Position numbers and translations under genes: made by a program. This document shows positions 1 through 8,603 of a DNA stretch of 64,000 bases, piece by piece (position 1 is the first letter of the stretch; every line of letters starts with the position of its first letter). Under the pieces are notes generated by a model. It ran no database searches. It saw nothing but the letters and a program-made list of their open reading frames with translations, and was not told where the DNA came from. The DNA is from Streptomyces candidus (GTDB taxonomy: Bacteria; Actinomycetota; Actinomycetes; Streptomycetales; Streptomycetaceae), in contig NZ_JACHEM010000003.1 in assembly GCF_014207445.1 (NCBI RefSeq), positions 186,001-250,000 of the forward strand. The letters run 5' to 3'.

Positions 1-306
1 CGCGAGGGTCAGCCGATCGGCTGCCACGTCACCCTCCGTGGTGACCGCATGTGGGAGTTCCTGGACCGTACGCTGTCGCTCGCGCTGCCGCGTATCCGCG
101 ACTTCCGTGGTCTGTCGCCGAAGCAGTTCGACGGCCGTGGCAACTACACCTTCGGTCTCACCGAGCAGGTCATGTTCCACGAGATCGACCAGGACAAGAT
201 CGACCGGGTCCGGGGCATGGACATCACCGTGGTCACCACGGCGACCAACGACGACGAGGGTCGTGCCCTGCTGCGTCACCTCGGCTTCCCGTTCAAGGAG
301 AACTGA
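1..306 (+). CDS. rplE: 50S ribosomal protein L5 (5'-truncated by window edge)
   Basis: This is the C-terminal about 101 residues of L5, read in frame from base 1 to the TGA at 304-306; the start lies outside the window. The segment ends with the L5-typical stretch reading [20 protein letters not shown] and a tail ending GFPFKEN. L5 binds 5S rRNA in the large subunit. It is followed two bases later by rpsN, as in the spc operon. Confidence 0.96.
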   Translation, partial: REGQPIGCHVTLRGDRMWEFLDRTLSLALPRIRDFRGLSPKQFDGRGNYTFGLTEQVMFHEIDQDKIDRVRGMDITVVTTATNDDEGRALLRHLGFPFKEN

Positions 307-308
307 CC

Positions 309-494
309 GTGGCGAAGAAGGCTCTGATCGCTAAGGCCGCTCGCAAGCCGAAGTTCGGCGTGCGTGCGTACACGCGCTGCCAGCGCTGTGGCCGGCCCCA
401 CTCCGTTTACCGCAAGTTCGGCCTGTGCCGCGTGTGCCTTCGTGAGATGGCTCACCGTGGCGAGCTGCCGGGCGTGACCAAGAGCTCCTGGTAG
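309..494 (+). CDS. rpsN: 30S ribosomal protein S14, zinc-binding (type Z)
   Basis: A 61-residue protein starting at GTG 309, two bases after the rplE stop, which implies translational coupling. It is the short S14 form with a zinc ribbon made by C24-x2-C27 and C40-x2-C43. It ends LPGVTKSSW, as usual for the family. S14 sits in the head of the small subunit. The Cys-plus form depends on zinc; many actinobacteria keep a separate Cys-less paralogue for zinc limitation, which is not in this window. Confidence 0.97.
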   Translation: MAKKALIAKAARKPKFGVRAYTRCQRCGRPHSVYRKFGLCRVCLREMAHRGELPGVTKSSW

Positions 495-715
495 TCCGTA
501 CTCCCCTTTGGGCGTACCGATTTTCCAGGGCTCTCGGTAAGTATCTGGTCGGCAGGAGCCCCACCCTCGATGCCGTAGGCTAGAAGGGTTGGGCGCCTGC
601 CGCCCATAACGACTTACTACGCCGTAGGTCCCCGCACCGCACCCGTCCCGCCTCTGAGTGGGGAGAGGGATGGCGCATACAGGAAACCCCGGCGAGAGAG
701 GCCGAAGGCCAATTC

Positions 716-1114
716 ATGACCATGACTGATCCCATCGCAGACATGCTCACGCGTCTGCGTAACGCGAACTCGGCGTACCACGACACCGTCGTGATGCCGC
801 ACAGCAAGATCAAGTCGCACATCGCGGAGATCCTCCAGCAGGAGGGCTTCATCACGGGCTGGAAGGTCGAGGACGCCGAGGTCGGCAAGAACCTCGTCCT
901 TGAGCTCAAGTTCGGGCCCAACCGCGAGCGTTCGATTGCCGGCATCAAGCGTATTTCGAAGCCGGGTCTGCGTGTTTACGCGAAGTCCACCAACCTGCCC
1001 AAGGTCCTCGGCGGCCTCGGCGTGGCGATCATCTCCACGTCGCACGGTCTTCTGACCGGCCAGCAGGCAGGCAAGAAGGGCGTAGGTGGGGAAGTCCTCG
1101 CCTACGTCTGGTAG
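716..1114 (+). CDS. rpsH: 30S ribosomal protein S8
   Basis: A 132-residue protein of normal S8 length beginning [20 protein letters not shown], the conserved N-terminus of the family. S8 binds 16S rRNA helix 21 and is an early assembly protein. The 221-base gap before it is longer than the other gaps in this operon and shows no gene. A purine-rich stretch (GAGAGAGGC) precedes the ATG at 716. Confidence 0.97.
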   Translation: MTMTDPIADMLTRLRNANSAYHDTVVMPHSKIKSHIAEILQQEGFITGWKVEDAEVGKNLVLELKFGPNRERSIAGIKRISKPGLRVYAKSTNLPKVLGGLGVAIISTSHGLLTGQQAGKKGVGGEVLAYVW

Positions 1115-1135
1115 TCGGGAAAGGAAGGAAAGCTC

Positions 1136-1675
1136 ATGTCGCGAATCGGCAAGCTCCCCATCCAGGTTCCCGCTGGTGTGGACGTCACCATCGACGGCCG
1201 CACGGTTGCCGTGAAGGGCCCCAAGGGTTCCCTCTCGCACACTGTTGCTGCGCCGATCGAGATTGTTAAGGACGAGGACGGCGTTCTCAACGTCACCCGT
1301 CCCAACGACGAGCGTCAGAACAAGGCCCTGCACGGCCTGTCCCGCACGCTGGTGGCGAACATGATCACCGGCGTGACCCAGGGATACAGCAAGGCGCTCG
1401 AGATCAGCGGTGTCGGTTACCGAGTCCAGGCGAAGGGCTCCAACCTGGAGTTCGCCCTGGGCTACAGCCACCCCATCGTTATCGAGGCCCCCGAAGGCAT
1501 CACCTTCAAGGTCGAGTCGCCCACGAAGCTCAGCGTCGAGGGCATCGACAAGCAGAAGGTCGGCGAGGTCGCCGCTAACATCCGCAAGCTGCGGAAGCCC
1601 GACCCGTACAAGGCCAAGGGCGTCAAGTACGCCGGCGAGGTCATCCGCCGCAAGGTCGGAAAGGCGGGTAAGTAA
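1136..1675 (+). CDS. rplF: 50S ribosomal protein L6
   Basis: A 179-residue protein starting [15 protein letters not shown] and ending RRKVGKAGK, the standard L6 architecture of two repeated alpha/beta domains near the factor-binding site of the large subunit. A clear ribosome site (GGAAAGGAAGGAAAG) precedes ATG 1136. The gene is separated from rpsH by 21 bases and from rplR by 3 bases. Confidence 0.97.
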   Translation: MSRIGKLPIQVPAGVDVTIDGRTVAVKGPKGSLSHTVAAPIEIVKDEDGVLNVTRPNDERQNKALHGLSRTLVANMITGVTQGYSKALEISGVGYRVQAKGSNLEFALGYSHPIVIEAPEGITFKVESPTKLSVEGIDKQKVGEVAANIRKLRKPDPYKAKGVKYAGEVIRRKVGKAGK

Positions 1676-1678
1676 GCC

Positions 1679-2062
1679 ATGGCATACGGTGTAAAGATCG
1701 CCAAGGGTGACGCGTACAAGCGCGCTGCCATCAAGCGTCGTCACGTCCGCATCCGCAAGCACGTCTCCGGTACGCCGGAGCGTCCTCGCCTGGTCGTGAC
1801 CCGCTCCAACCGCAACATCGTGGCGCAGGTCATCGACGACATCGCGGGCCACACGCTCGCGTCGGCGTCGACCCTGGACACCTCGATCCGCGGCGGCGAG
1901 GGCGACAAGAGCGCCCAGGCCAAGCAGGTTGGCGCGCTTGTCGCCGAGCGTGCGAAGGCCGCCGGCGTCGAGACCGTCGTGTTCGACCGTGGTGGCAACA
2001 GGTACGCCGGGCGCATTGCCGCTCTGGCTGACGCCGCCCGCGAAGCCGGGCTGAAGTTCTAA
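1679..2062 (+). CDS. rplR: 50S ribosomal protein L18
   Basis: A 127-residue protein with the L18 signature region [20 protein letters not shown] near its C-terminus. L18 binds 5S rRNA together with L5. The ATG at 1679 follows the rplF stop by 3 bases, so the two are probably translationally coupled. Length and gene order are standard for the spc operon. Confidence 0.97.
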   Translation: MAYGVKIAKGDAYKRAAIKRRHVRIRKHVSGTPERPRLVVTRSNRNIVAQVIDDIAGHTLASASTLDTSIRGGEGDKSAQAKQVGALVAERAKAAGVETVVFDRGGNRYAGRIAALADAAREAGLKF

Positions 2063-2108
2063 GCCCCGGTTCCGGGACTAACGGACGTAACAGAGAGAGG
2101 TAAATCCA

Positions 2109-2711
2109 ATGGCTGGACCCCAGCGCCGCGGAAGCGGTGCCGGTGGCGGCGAGCGGCGGGACCGGAAGGGTCGCGACGGTGGCGCTGCCGCCGAGAAGAC
2201 CGCTTACGTTGAGCGCGTTGTCGCGATCAACCGCGTTGCCAAGGTTGTCAAGGGTGGTCGTCGCTTCAGCTTCACCGCGCTCGTCGTGGTCGGAGACGGT
2301 GACGGCACCGTAGGTGTCGGTTACGGCAAGGCCAAGGAAGTTCCCGCGGCCATCGCCAAGGGTGTCGAGGAAGCCAAGAAGAACTTCTTCAAGGTTCCGC
2401 GCATCCAGGGCACGATCCCTCACCCGATCACGGGTGAGAAGGCCGCGGGCGTCGTCCTGCTCAAGCCGGCGTCCCCCGGTACCGGTGTTATCGCCGGTGG
2501 CCCGGTGCGTGCCGTGCTCGAGTGCGCAGGCGTTCACGACATCCTGTCGAAGTCGCTTGGCTCGTCCAACGCGATCAACATCGTGCACGCGACCGTGGCG
2601 GCCCTCCAGGGCCTGCAGCGTCCCGAGGAGATCGCGGCCCGCCGCGGTCTGCCCCTCGAGGACGTCGCCCCCGCGGCTCTCCTTCGTGCACGTGCTGGGG
2701 CGGGTGCGTAA
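2109..2711 (+). CDS. rpsE: 30S ribosomal protein S5
   Basis: A 200-residue protein with an N-terminal Gly/Arg-rich extension ([14 protein letters not shown]) followed by the double-stranded RNA-binding fold of S5 ([20 protein letters not shown]) and the C-terminal domain ([18 protein letters not shown]). S5 acts in translational accuracy and mRNA unwinding. An AGAGAGG ribosome site precedes ATG 2109. The stop codon overlaps the rpmD start (TAATG). Confidence 0.97.
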   Translation: MAGPQRRGSGAGGGERRDRKGRDGGAAAEKTAYVERVVAINRVAKVVKGGRRFSFTALVVVGDGDGTVGVGYGKAKEVPAAIAKGVEEAKKNFFKVPRIQGTIPHPITGEKAAGVVLLKPASPGTGVIAGGPVRAVLECAGVHDILSKSLGSSNAINIVHATVAALQGLQRPEEIAARRGLPLEDVAPAALLRARAGAGA

Positions 2712-2893
2712 TGGCTCGCCTCAAGATCACGCAGACGAAGTCGTACATCGGCAGCAAGCAGAACCACCGCGACACCCTGCGTTCGCTCGGCCTCAAGCGC
2801 CTGAACGACTCGGTTGTCAAGGATGACCGCCCCGAGTTCCGCGGAATGGTTCACACCGTCCGCCACCTCGTGACGGTTGAGGAGGTCGACTGA
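2711..2893 (+). CDS. rpmD: 50S ribosomal protein L30
   Basis: A 60-residue protein starting [20 protein letters not shown], the normal L30 N-terminus. The ATG shares its A with the last base of the rpsE stop codon, which indicates coupled translation. L30 is a small peripheral large-subunit protein. The gene ends with a TGA one base before the rplO start. Confidence 0.96.
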   Translation: MARLKITQTKSYIGSKQNHRDTLRSLGLKRLNDSVVKDDRPEFRGMVHTVRHLVTVEEVD

Positions 2894-2894
2894 C

Positions 2895-3350
2895 ATGGCG
2901 GAGAACAACCCGCTGAAGGTCCACAACCTCCGGCCCGCCCCGGGCGCCAAGACCGCGAAGACCCGTGTGGGCCGTGGTGAGGCGTCGAAGGGTAAGACCG
3001 CAGGTCGTGGTACCAAGGGCACGAAGGCCCGTTACCAGGTTCCGCAGCGCTTCGAGGGTGGGCAGATGCCCCTCCACATGCGTCTGCCGAAGCTCAAGGG
3101 CTTCAAGAACCCGTTCCGCACCGAGTACCAGGTCGTGAACCTGGACAAGCTCGGCGCTCTCTACCCCGAGGGTGGAGAGGTCACGGTGGCCGACCTGGTC
3201 GCCAAGGGCGCGGTGCGCAACAACTCCCTCGTCAAGGTCCTGGGCCAGGGCGAGATCTCCGTGGCGCTGACGGTTTCGGTTGACGCCGTTTCCGCCTCCG
3301 CCAAGGAGAAGATCGCTGCCGCCGGCGGCAGCGTCACCGAGCTCGTCTGA
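2895..3350 (+). CDS. rplO: 50S ribosomal protein L15
   Basis: A 151-residue protein ([20 protein letters not shown]) with the basic Gly-rich N-terminal region [20 protein letters not shown] and the C-terminal fold typical of L15. The ATG at 2895 was chosen because it lies one base after the rpmD stop and opens with the conserved N-terminus. A hairpin at 3376-3409 separates this gene from secY. Confidence 0.97.
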   Translation: MAENNPLKVHNLRPAPGAKTAKTRVGRGEASKGKTAGRGTKGTKARYQVPQRFEGGQMPLHMRLPKLKGFKNPFRTEYQVVNLDKLGALYPEGGEVTVADLVAKGAVRNNSLVKVLGQGEISVALTVSVDAVSASAKEKIAAAGGSVTELV

Positions 3351-3375
3351 GACAGCTCGATGGCTTGAACATCCG

Positions 3376-3409
3376 ACCGGGGATGCCTCTCATATGGGGC
3401 ATCCCCGGT
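3376..3409 (+). terminator. Hairpin between rplO and secY
   Basis: A perfect 12-bp stem (ACCGGGGATGCC at 3376-3387 paired with 3398-3409) with a 10-base loop, 26 bases after the rplO stop. There is no strong T run, which is common for Streptomyces terminators. It may end or attenuate the spc transcript before secY; partial read-through into secY is likely but not shown. Confidence 0.6.
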
Positions 3410-3573
3410 TGGTCGTTCCTAGGGGGCGGGGTCCGCCGGTATGGTGGCGTGCACTGTTAACTTTCGCGCGGTGTGCCCACAACGCTGTCCGCTCGTTCTT
3501 TGACTGATACGTATTCGTCGATCCTCAATACCGTCACCCTTGACGCAGTAGCGCGGGGGTCGCAGGAGGCACC

Positions 3574-4893
3574 GTGCTCACCGCGTTCGCCCGGGCGTTC
3601 AAGACGCCCGACCTGCGCAAGAAGCTGCTCTTCACACTCGGCATCATCGTGCTGTTCAGGCTGGGGTCCCACGTCCCGGTTCCCGGTGTGAGCTACAAGA
3701 ACGTCCAGATCTGCCTGAACCAGGCGGAGTCCGGCGGCGGGCTCCTCGGGATGATGCAGATGTTCAGCGGTGGCGCGCTGTTGCAGATCAGCATTTTTGC
3801 GCTCGGCATCATGCCGTACATCACGGCGAGCATCATTCTTCAGCTGCTGACCGTGGTCATTCCCCGGCTCGAAGCCCTGAAGAAGGAGGGGCAGTCGGGC
3901 ACGGCGAAGATCACGCAGTACACGCGTTATCTGACCGTGGCGCTGGCCGTCCTCCAGGGCACCGGCCTGGTCGCGACCGCCAACTCCGGTGCGCTGTTCC
4001 AGGCTTGCCCCGAGTCGGTCCGCTCGCAGATCGTCCCCGACAAGTCCATCTTCACGACGATGGTCATGGTCATCACGATGACCGCCGGCACCGCGATGGT
4101 GATGTGGCTCGGCGAGCTCATCACGGACCGCGGCATCGGCAACGGCATGTCCATCCTGATGTTCATCTCGATCGCCGCCGGCTTCCCGACCTCCCTGTGG
4201 TCCATCAAGGAGGGCGGCAAGATGGCCGACGGGTGGATCGAGTTCGGCATCGTGATCCTCGTCGGGTTCGCGATGGTCGGCCTCGTGGTCTTCGTCGAAC
4301 AGGCGCAGCGCCGCATTCCCGTCCAGTACGCGAAGCGCATGGTCGGCCGCAAGTCGTATGGCGGGACCTCCACTTACATCCCGCTGAAGGTGAACCAGGC
4401 GGGTGTCATCCCCGTCATCTTCGCTTCGTCGCTGCTCTACATCCCGGCCCTGATCGTCCAGTTCTCCGGTTCCTCCGCGCCGTGGGCGCAGTGGATCTCC
4501 TCGAACCTGACCAAGGGCGACCATCCGTACTACATCGCGACGTACTTCCTGTTGATCGTGTTCTTCGCCTTCTTCTATGTGGCGATCTCGTTCAACCCCG
4601 AGGAAGTTGCCGACAACATGAAGAAGTATGGTGGCTTCATCCCGGGCATCCGGGCAGGTCGACCTACTGCTGAGTACCTGAGTTACGTGCTGAACCGCAT
4701 CACGTGGCCGGGATCGCTGTACCTGGGTCTGATCGCTCTCGTGCCGACGATGGCGTTGGCCGGCTTCGGTGCCAGCCAGGACTTCCCGTTCGGCGGCACA
4801 AGCATCCTCATCATCGTGGGTGTGGGTCTGGAGACCGTGAAGCAGATCGAGAGCCAGCTCCAGCAGCGCAATTACGAAGGGTTCCTCCGCTGA
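3574..4893 (+). CDS. secY: Preprotein translocase subunit SecY
   Basis: A 439-residue, ten-TM channel protein of the Sec translocon, of normal length. It opens MLTAFARAFKTPDLRKKLLF and contains the conserved cytoplasmic-loop region VQYAKRMVGRKSYGGTSTYI and the late loop GFIPGIRAGRPTAEYL. GTG 3574 was chosen because it is preceded by GCAGGAGG at the right spacing and gives the conserved N-terminus. The stop overlaps the adk start (TGATG), a tight secY-adk coupling. Confidence 0.97.
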   Translation: MLTAFARAFKTPDLRKKLLFTLGIIVLFRLGSHVPVPGVSYKNVQICLNQAESGGGLLGMMQMFSGGALLQISIFALGIMPYITASIILQLLTVVIPRLEALKKEGQSGTAKITQYTRYLTVALAVLQGTGLVATANSGALFQACPESVRSQIVPDKSIFTTMVMVITMTAGTAMVMWLGELITDRGIGNGMSILMFISIAAGFPTSLWSIKEGGKMADGWIEFGIVILVGFAMVGLVVFVEQAQRRIPVQYAKRMVGRKSYGGTSTYIPLKVNQAGVIPVIFASSLLYIPALIVQFSGSSAPWAQWISSNLTKGDHPYYIATYFLLIVFFAFFYVAISFNPEEVADNMKKYGGFIPGIRAGRPTAEYLSYVLNRITWPGSLYLGLIALVPTMALAGFGASQDFPFGGTSILIIVGVGLETVKQIESQLQQRNYEGFLR

Positions 4894-5546
4894 TGCGTAT
4901 CGTCCTCGTCGGGCCGCCGGGCGCGGGCAAGGGAACGCAAGCCGCGTTCCTCGCCAAGAACCTGTCGATCCCGCACATTTCGACGGGAGACCTCTTCCGG
5001 GCCAACATCAGCCAGGGCACCGCCCTCGGCAAGCAGGCCAAGGCCATCATGGATGCCGGAAATCTGGTCCCCGACGAGGTCACGATCGGTATGGCGCTGG
5101 ACCGTATGGCCCAGAGCGACGCCGAGAACGGGTTCCTGCTCGACGGCTTCCCGCGCAACGTCTTCCAGGCCGAGGCCCTGGACGCGGCGCTGAAGGACCA
5201 GGGGCAGGAGCTGGACGCGGTTCTGGACCTGGAGGTCCCGGAGGAAGAGGTCGTGAAGCGGATCGCCGGCCGGCGCATCTGCCGCAACGATTCCGCCCAC
5301 GTCTTCCACGCCACGTACAGCCCGCCGAAGACCGAGGGCGTCTGCGATGTCTGCGGTGGCGAGCTCTACCAGCGTCCGGACGACACCGAGGAGACCGTGC
5401 GCAAGCGGCTCGACGTCTACCACACGCAGACCGAGCCCATCATCGACCACTACAAGGCGCAGGGCCTGGTGGTCACCCTCTCCGCGGAGGGCAAGGTCGC
5501 CGAGGTGACCGAGCGCGCGATGGACGCCCTGAACAGGACTGCCTAG
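4893..5546 (+). CDS. adk: Adenylate kinase
   Basis: A 217-residue long-form adenylate kinase that interconverts ATP+AMP and 2 ADP. The P-loop GPPGAGKGT is at residues 7-15, followed by STGDLFR, the AMP-site stretch LLDGFPRN, and a LID domain. The LID carries one full Cys pair (CDVC), but its first pair is reduced to a single Cys (CRND) with His residues nearby. A zinc-LID may therefore be coordinated by mixed ligands, or only partly retained; that is inference. The ATG overlaps the secY stop by one base. Confidence 0.96.
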   Translation: MRIVLVGPPGAGKGTQAAFLAKNLSIPHISTGDLFRANISQGTALGKQAKAIMDAGNLVPDEVTIGMALDRMAQSDAENGFLLDGFPRNVFQAEALDAALKDQGQELDAVLDLEVPEEEVVKRIAGRRICRNDSAHVFHATYSPPKTEGVCDVCGGELYQRPDDTEETVRKRLDVYHTQTEPIIDHYKAQGLVVTLSAEGKVAEVTERAMDALNRTA

Positions 5547-5583
5547 GCAGCCGTACGCTGCCGGGTTCCATACGTACGACGGT

Positions 5584-5618
5584 GAAGGCCGCGGTGTCCT
5601 TGAGGCGCCGCGGCCTTC
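5584..5618 (+). terminator. Hairpin after adk
   Basis: An 11-bp perfect stem (GAAGGCCGCGG at 5584-5594 with 5608-5618), starting 38 bases after the adk stop and followed by TCTCCGT. The position between adk and map suggests termination or attenuation. Confidence 0.6.
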
Positions 5619-5672
5619 TCCGTGCGGCCGTACTGTTGAGACCGAAGACAAACGAGCGTGGAAGGCACATCC

Positions 5673-6509
5673 ATGGTGGAGATCAAGACTCCCGAGCAGA
5701 TCGCGAAGATGCGTGAGGCGGGGCTGGTCGTCGCCGCCATTCACGCGGCGACCCGTGAGGCGGCCGTTCCCGGCGCCAGTACGAAGGACCTCGACGAGGT
5801 CGCCCGCAAGGTGCTCGCCGAGCACGGCGCGAAGTCCAACTTCCTGGGGTACGGCGGCTTCCCGGCCACCATCTGCACCTCGGTGAACGAGGTCGTCGTG
5901 CACGGCATCCCGGACGAGAAGACCGTCCTCAAGGACGGCGACATCATCTCCATCGACTGCGGGGCGATCATCGACGGCTGGCACGGCGACGCGGCGTACA
6001 CCGCCTTCGTCGGCAGCGGCCACGCGCCCGAGCTGGTCGAGCTCTCCCGGGTCACCGAGGAGTCGATGTGGGCGGGTATCGCCGCCATGAAGCAGGGCAA
6101 CCGGCTCGTCGACATCTCGAAGTCCATCGAGGGCTACATCCGCCGCCAGCCGCGGCCGGCCACCGGCAAGTACGGGATCATCGAGGACTACGGCGGGCAC
6201 GGCATCGGCTCCGAGATGCACATGGACCCGCACCTGCTGAACTACGTCACGCGCAAGCGCGGCAAGGGCATCAAGCTGGTCCCCGGCGTGTGCCTGGCCA
6301 TCGAGCCGATGGTCTCGCTGGGCACCGCGCAGACCGAGGTGCTCGCCGACGACTGGACCGTCATCACGACGGACGGCACCTGGTCCTCGCACTGGGAGCA
6401 CTCCATCGCCCTCACCGAGGACGGCCCGCTGGTGCTGACCGCGGTCGACGGCGGCAAGGCGAAGCTGGCGGAGTACGGCATCACGGCGGCTCCCGACCCG
6501 CTGGGCTGA
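5673..6509 (+). CDS. map: Type I methionine aminopeptidase
   Basis: A 278-residue enzyme removing N-terminal Met from nascent proteins. The five metal ligands of the pita-bread fold are visible: D95, D106, H176, E211 and E242, with substrate-side H77. ATG 5673 was preferred over the in-frame GTG at 5658 because GGAAGG sits 8 bases ahead of the ATG. The last 34 bases of the gene and 18 bases beyond are duplicated exactly at 6654-6705. Position between adk and infA is the classic actinobacterial order. Confidence 0.96.
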   Translation: MVEIKTPEQIAKMREAGLVVAAIHAATREAAVPGASTKDLDEVARKVLAEHGAKSNFLGYGGFPATICTSVNEVVVHGIPDEKTVLKDGDIISIDCGAIIDGWHGDAAYTAFVGSGHAPELVELSRVTEESMWAGIAAMKQGNRLVDISKSIEGYIRRQPRPATGKYGIIEDYGGHGIGSEMHMDPHLLNYVTRKRGKGIKLVPGVCLAIEPMVSLGTAQTEVLADDWTVITTDGTWSSHWEHSIALTEDGPLVLTAVDGGKAKLAEYGITAAPDPLG

Positions 6510-6527
6510 GGTTCGCGGGCGGCGGGT
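6476..6527 (+). repeat. 52-bp direct repeat, copy 1 (map 3' end)
   Basis: This segment covers the last 11 codons of map, including the TGA, and 18 bases beyond. An identical 52-base copy lies at 6654-6705, 178 bases downstream. The sequence between and after the copies does not align convincingly, so it is not a simple long tandem duplication. Confidence 0.9.
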
Positions 6528-6653
6528 GGTCCGGGTGTTTCTCGTCCGGCTCCGGTCGGTCGCGCCTTGCCGGTCGGAGGCCGGCGCGGCAGTACGAAGC
6601 AGGTGAGGCGCCTCTGGGCGTCGAGCCCGCGAGGGCTGCGTGGGGGGAGGTGC

Positions 6654-6705
6654 CGGCATCACGGCGGCTCCCGACCCGCTGGGCTGAGGTTCGCGGGCGG
6701 CGGGT
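6654..6705 (+). repeat. 52-bp direct repeat, copy 2 (non-coding copy of map end)
   Basis: Exact copy of 6476-6527 placed in the map-infA gap, preceded by GGGGGGAGGTGC. The 423-base gap 6510-6932 holds no gene I can support; it contains this copy and, near its end, the likely infA promoter. Confidence 0.9.
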
Positions 6706-6836
6706 CCAGGGGGAGTTTCCCGACTGGGCCGTACGGTGCTGCTCCGCGTCGGGCCCGTGCCGGTGGGGTGAATGCCGCATAACGATCATCAGTGTTGGGC
6801 AAACTTGACGGATTCGTCTTTTCGAGGGGCCTGACG

Positions 6837-6842
6837 TAGACT
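6837..6842 (+). promoter_or_regulatory. Candidate -10 element for infA
   Basis: TAGACT is a good Streptomyces vegetative -10 hexamer, 90 bases before infA. No convincing -35 lies 17-18 bases upstream; the TTGACG at 6805-6810 is 26 bases away, so the assignment is tentative. Confidence 0.3.
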
Positions 6843-6932
6843 GACTCGTCGGCTCTCGTGCATCCGTATGCCTGCAATCTGCCGGTAGACCGCATGAGAG
6901 TCGATCAAGGTAGCCGATTCGAAGGGCGAAGC

Positions 6933-7154
6933 GTGGCCAAGAAGCAAGGTGCCATCGAAATCGAGGGCACCGTGATCGAGTCCCTCCCGAACGCAATGTT
7001 CAAGGTGGAACTGCAGAACGGTCACAAAGTCCTCGCGCACATCAGCGGCAAGATGCGGATGCACTACATCCGCATCCTCCCGGATGACCGGGTCGTCGTG
7101 GAGCTCTCTCCGTACGACCTGACGCGTGGCCGGATCGTCTACCGGTACAAGTAG
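6933..7154 (+). CDS. infA: Translation initiation factor IF-1
   Basis: A 73-residue OB-fold protein ([20 protein letters not shown] ... RGRIVYRYK) that occupies the A site during initiation. GTG 6933 was chosen over upstream in-frame starts because it gives the exact family N-terminus; GAAGGGCGAA precedes it. It opens the infA-rpmJ-rpsM-rpsK-rpoA-rplQ run. Confidence 0.97.
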   Translation: MAKKQGAIEIEGTVIESLPNAMFKVELQNGHKVLAHISGKMRMHYIRILPDDRVVVELSPYDLTRGRIVYRYK

Positions 7155-7211
7155 ATCTGCCGTGCCCCTTCCGGGGGGCTAGTGGCACTGACCCGGAGAA
7201 CCTGACATCCC

Positions 7212-7325
7212 ATGAAGGTCAAGCCGAGCGTCAAGAAGATCTGCGACAAGTGCAAGGTGATCCGCCGTCACGGCCGGGTCATGGTCATCTGCGAAAACCT
7301 GCGCCACAAGCAGCGCCAGGGCTGA
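7212..7325 (+). CDS. rpmJ: 50S ribosomal protein L36, zinc-binding form
   Basis: A 37-residue protein, [15 protein letters not shown] and on to HKQRQG, starting at ATG 7212. It is the Cys-plus zinc-ribbon form, with ligands C11, C14, C27 and H32. L36 is the smallest large-subunit protein. It lies between infA and rpsM, as in most bacteria. Confidence 0.97.
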   Translation: MKVKPSVKKICDKCKVIRRHGRVMVICENLRHKQRQG

Positions 7326-7520
7326 CGCACGACCTTTCCTGCATCTCGCAGTTCTTCGCGCGACGCAAGCAATTCGTACATACGCAGGGCACGACCGGTC
7401 GACAGGGCCGGCGGCACCTCCGGCGGGGGCCGGGGACCCGGACGTACCACCTCACTCGTGGGGTCGGCGGCCGGGAGCAGCTCTGTGGAAGACCCCCGAA
7501 CTAACAACTGGAGCCATTGA

Positions 7521-7901
7521 ATGGCACGCGTTTCAGGTGTTGACATCCCGCGCGAAAAGCGTGTGGAGATCGCCCTCACCTACGTCTTCGGCATCGGCCG
7601 CACCCTGGCGAAGGAAACCCTTGCCGCCACCGGTGTGAACCCGAACACCCGTGTTCGCGACCTGGCCGAAGAGGACCTCGTCAAGATCCGCGAGTACGTG
7701 GACGCCAACCTCAAGACCGAGGGTGACCTCCGTCGCGAGGTGCAGGCCGACATCCGCCGCAAGGTGGAGATCGGTTCCTACCAGGGCCTGCGTCACCGTC
7801 GCGGCCTGCCGGTCCACGGCCAGCGCACCAGCACGAACGCTCGTACCCGCAAGGGCCCGCGTCGCGCCATCGCCGGTAAGAAGAAGCCGGGCAAGAAGTA
7901 G
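7521..7901 (+). CDS. rpsM: 30S ribosomal protein S13
   Basis: A 126-residue protein with the N-terminal helix-hairpin-helix region [20 protein letters not shown] and the basic C-terminal tail [20 protein letters not shown]13 contacts tRNA and bridges to the large subunit. An ACTGGAGCC ribosome site precedes ATG 7521. The 195 bases between rpmJ and rpsM hold no recognisable gene. Confidence 0.97.
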   Translation: MARVSGVDIPREKRVEIALTYVFGIGRTLAKETLAATGVNPNTRVRDLAEEDLVKIREYVDANLKTEGDLRREVQADIRRKVEIGSYQGLRHRRGLPVHGQRTSTNARTRKGPRRAIAGKKKPGKK

Positions 7902-7973
7902 TCCTCAGCCGGACGCTTTTCAAGCGGTCTTCGCTGTAGGACCGATCACCTCCCTCTCCATCTGGAGTAAGAC

Positions 7974-8378
7974 ATGCCCCCCAAGGGACGTCAGGGCGCT
8001 GCCAAGAAGGTGCGCCGCAAGGAAAAGAAGAACGTCGCTCACGGCCACGCGCACATCAAGAGCACGTTCAACAACACGATCGTGTCCATCACGGACCCGA
8101 CCGGCAACGTGATCTCGTGGGCCTCCGCCGGCCACGTGGGCTTCAAGGGCTCGCGCAAGTCGACCCCCTTCGCCGCGCAGATGGCCGCCGAGTCGGCCGC
8201 CCGCCGCGCGCAGGAGCACGGCATGCGCAAGGTCGACGTCTTCGTCAAGGGTCCGGGCTCCGGCCGCGAGACCGCGATCCGCTCGCTCCAGGCCACCGGC
8301 CTGGAGGTCGGCTCGATCCAGGACGTCACCCCGACGCCGCACAACGGCTGCCGCCCGCCGAAGCGCCGTCGCGTCTGA
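7974..8378 (+). CDS. rpsK: 30S ribosomal protein S11
   Basis: A 134-residue protein with a Lys/Arg-rich start ([20 protein letters not shown]) and the conserved core [19 protein letters not shown] and end [17 protein letters not shown]11 forms part of the mRNA exit platform. The gene precedes rpoA by 225 bases that contain two hairpins. Confidence 0.97.
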   Translation: MPPKGRQGAAKKVRRKEKKNVAHGHAHIKSTFNNTIVSITDPTGNVISWASAGHVGFKGSRKSTPFAAQMAAESAARRAQEHGMRKVDVFVKGPGSGRETAIRSLQATGLEVGSIQDVTPTPHNGCRPPKRRRV

Positions 8379-8383
8379 CCCAT

Positions 8384-8401
8384 CGGCGCCTCACGGCGCC
8401 G
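8384..8401 (+). terminator. Small hairpin just after rpsK
   Basis: Perfect 7-bp stem CGGCGCC / GGCGCCG with a 4-base loop, beginning 5 bases after the rpsK stop. It could attenuate transcription between rpsK and rpoA or protect the 3' end; this cannot be decided from sequence. Confidence 0.4.
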
Positions 8402-8516
8402 TGCCTCCTGGCCGTACCGCTTGTACGGCCGGGGGTTCGGGGGTTGTCCCCCGGAAAAGCACAGTCGTGACGCGGGCGGCGTGGAGACCGACCTCCTCGC
8501 TGCCCGGGTCACGTTT

Positions 8517-8550
8517 CGGGCGGTACGGCTCTTACGAGGCGTACCGCCCG
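8517..8550 (+). terminator. Hairpin upstream of rpoA
   Basis: Perfect 11-bp stem (8517-8527 with 8540-8550, CGGGCGGTACG arm) and a 12-base loop, 53 bases before the rpoA start. Its position in the leader of rpoA suits either termination of the upstream transcript or regulation of rpoA. Confidence 0.5.
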
Positions 8551-8603
8551 TACCCTTGTGGTAGTTGGCGTCAAATAGTGGGCGCCAAGAACAAAGGAAC
8601 CCC

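Noticed and set aside
617..1852. Long minus-strand reading frame (411 codons) across rpsH-rplR
   Set aside because: It is antisense to three undisputed ribosomal protein genes, and its composition (Asp/Leu/Gly/Val-rich) is what a high-G+C coding strand gives in the opposite frame.
4893..5546. Adenylate kinase as a damaged enzyme because its LID has an incomplete Cys pair
   Set aside because: All nucleotide-binding motifs are intact and actinobacterial adenylate kinases are known to vary in the LID; the His residues nearby may substitute, so it is annotated as functional.
6805..6842. TTGACG / TAGACT as a full infA promoter
   Set aside because: The spacer is 26 bases, too long for a normal promoter; only the -10 is kept as a weak candidate.
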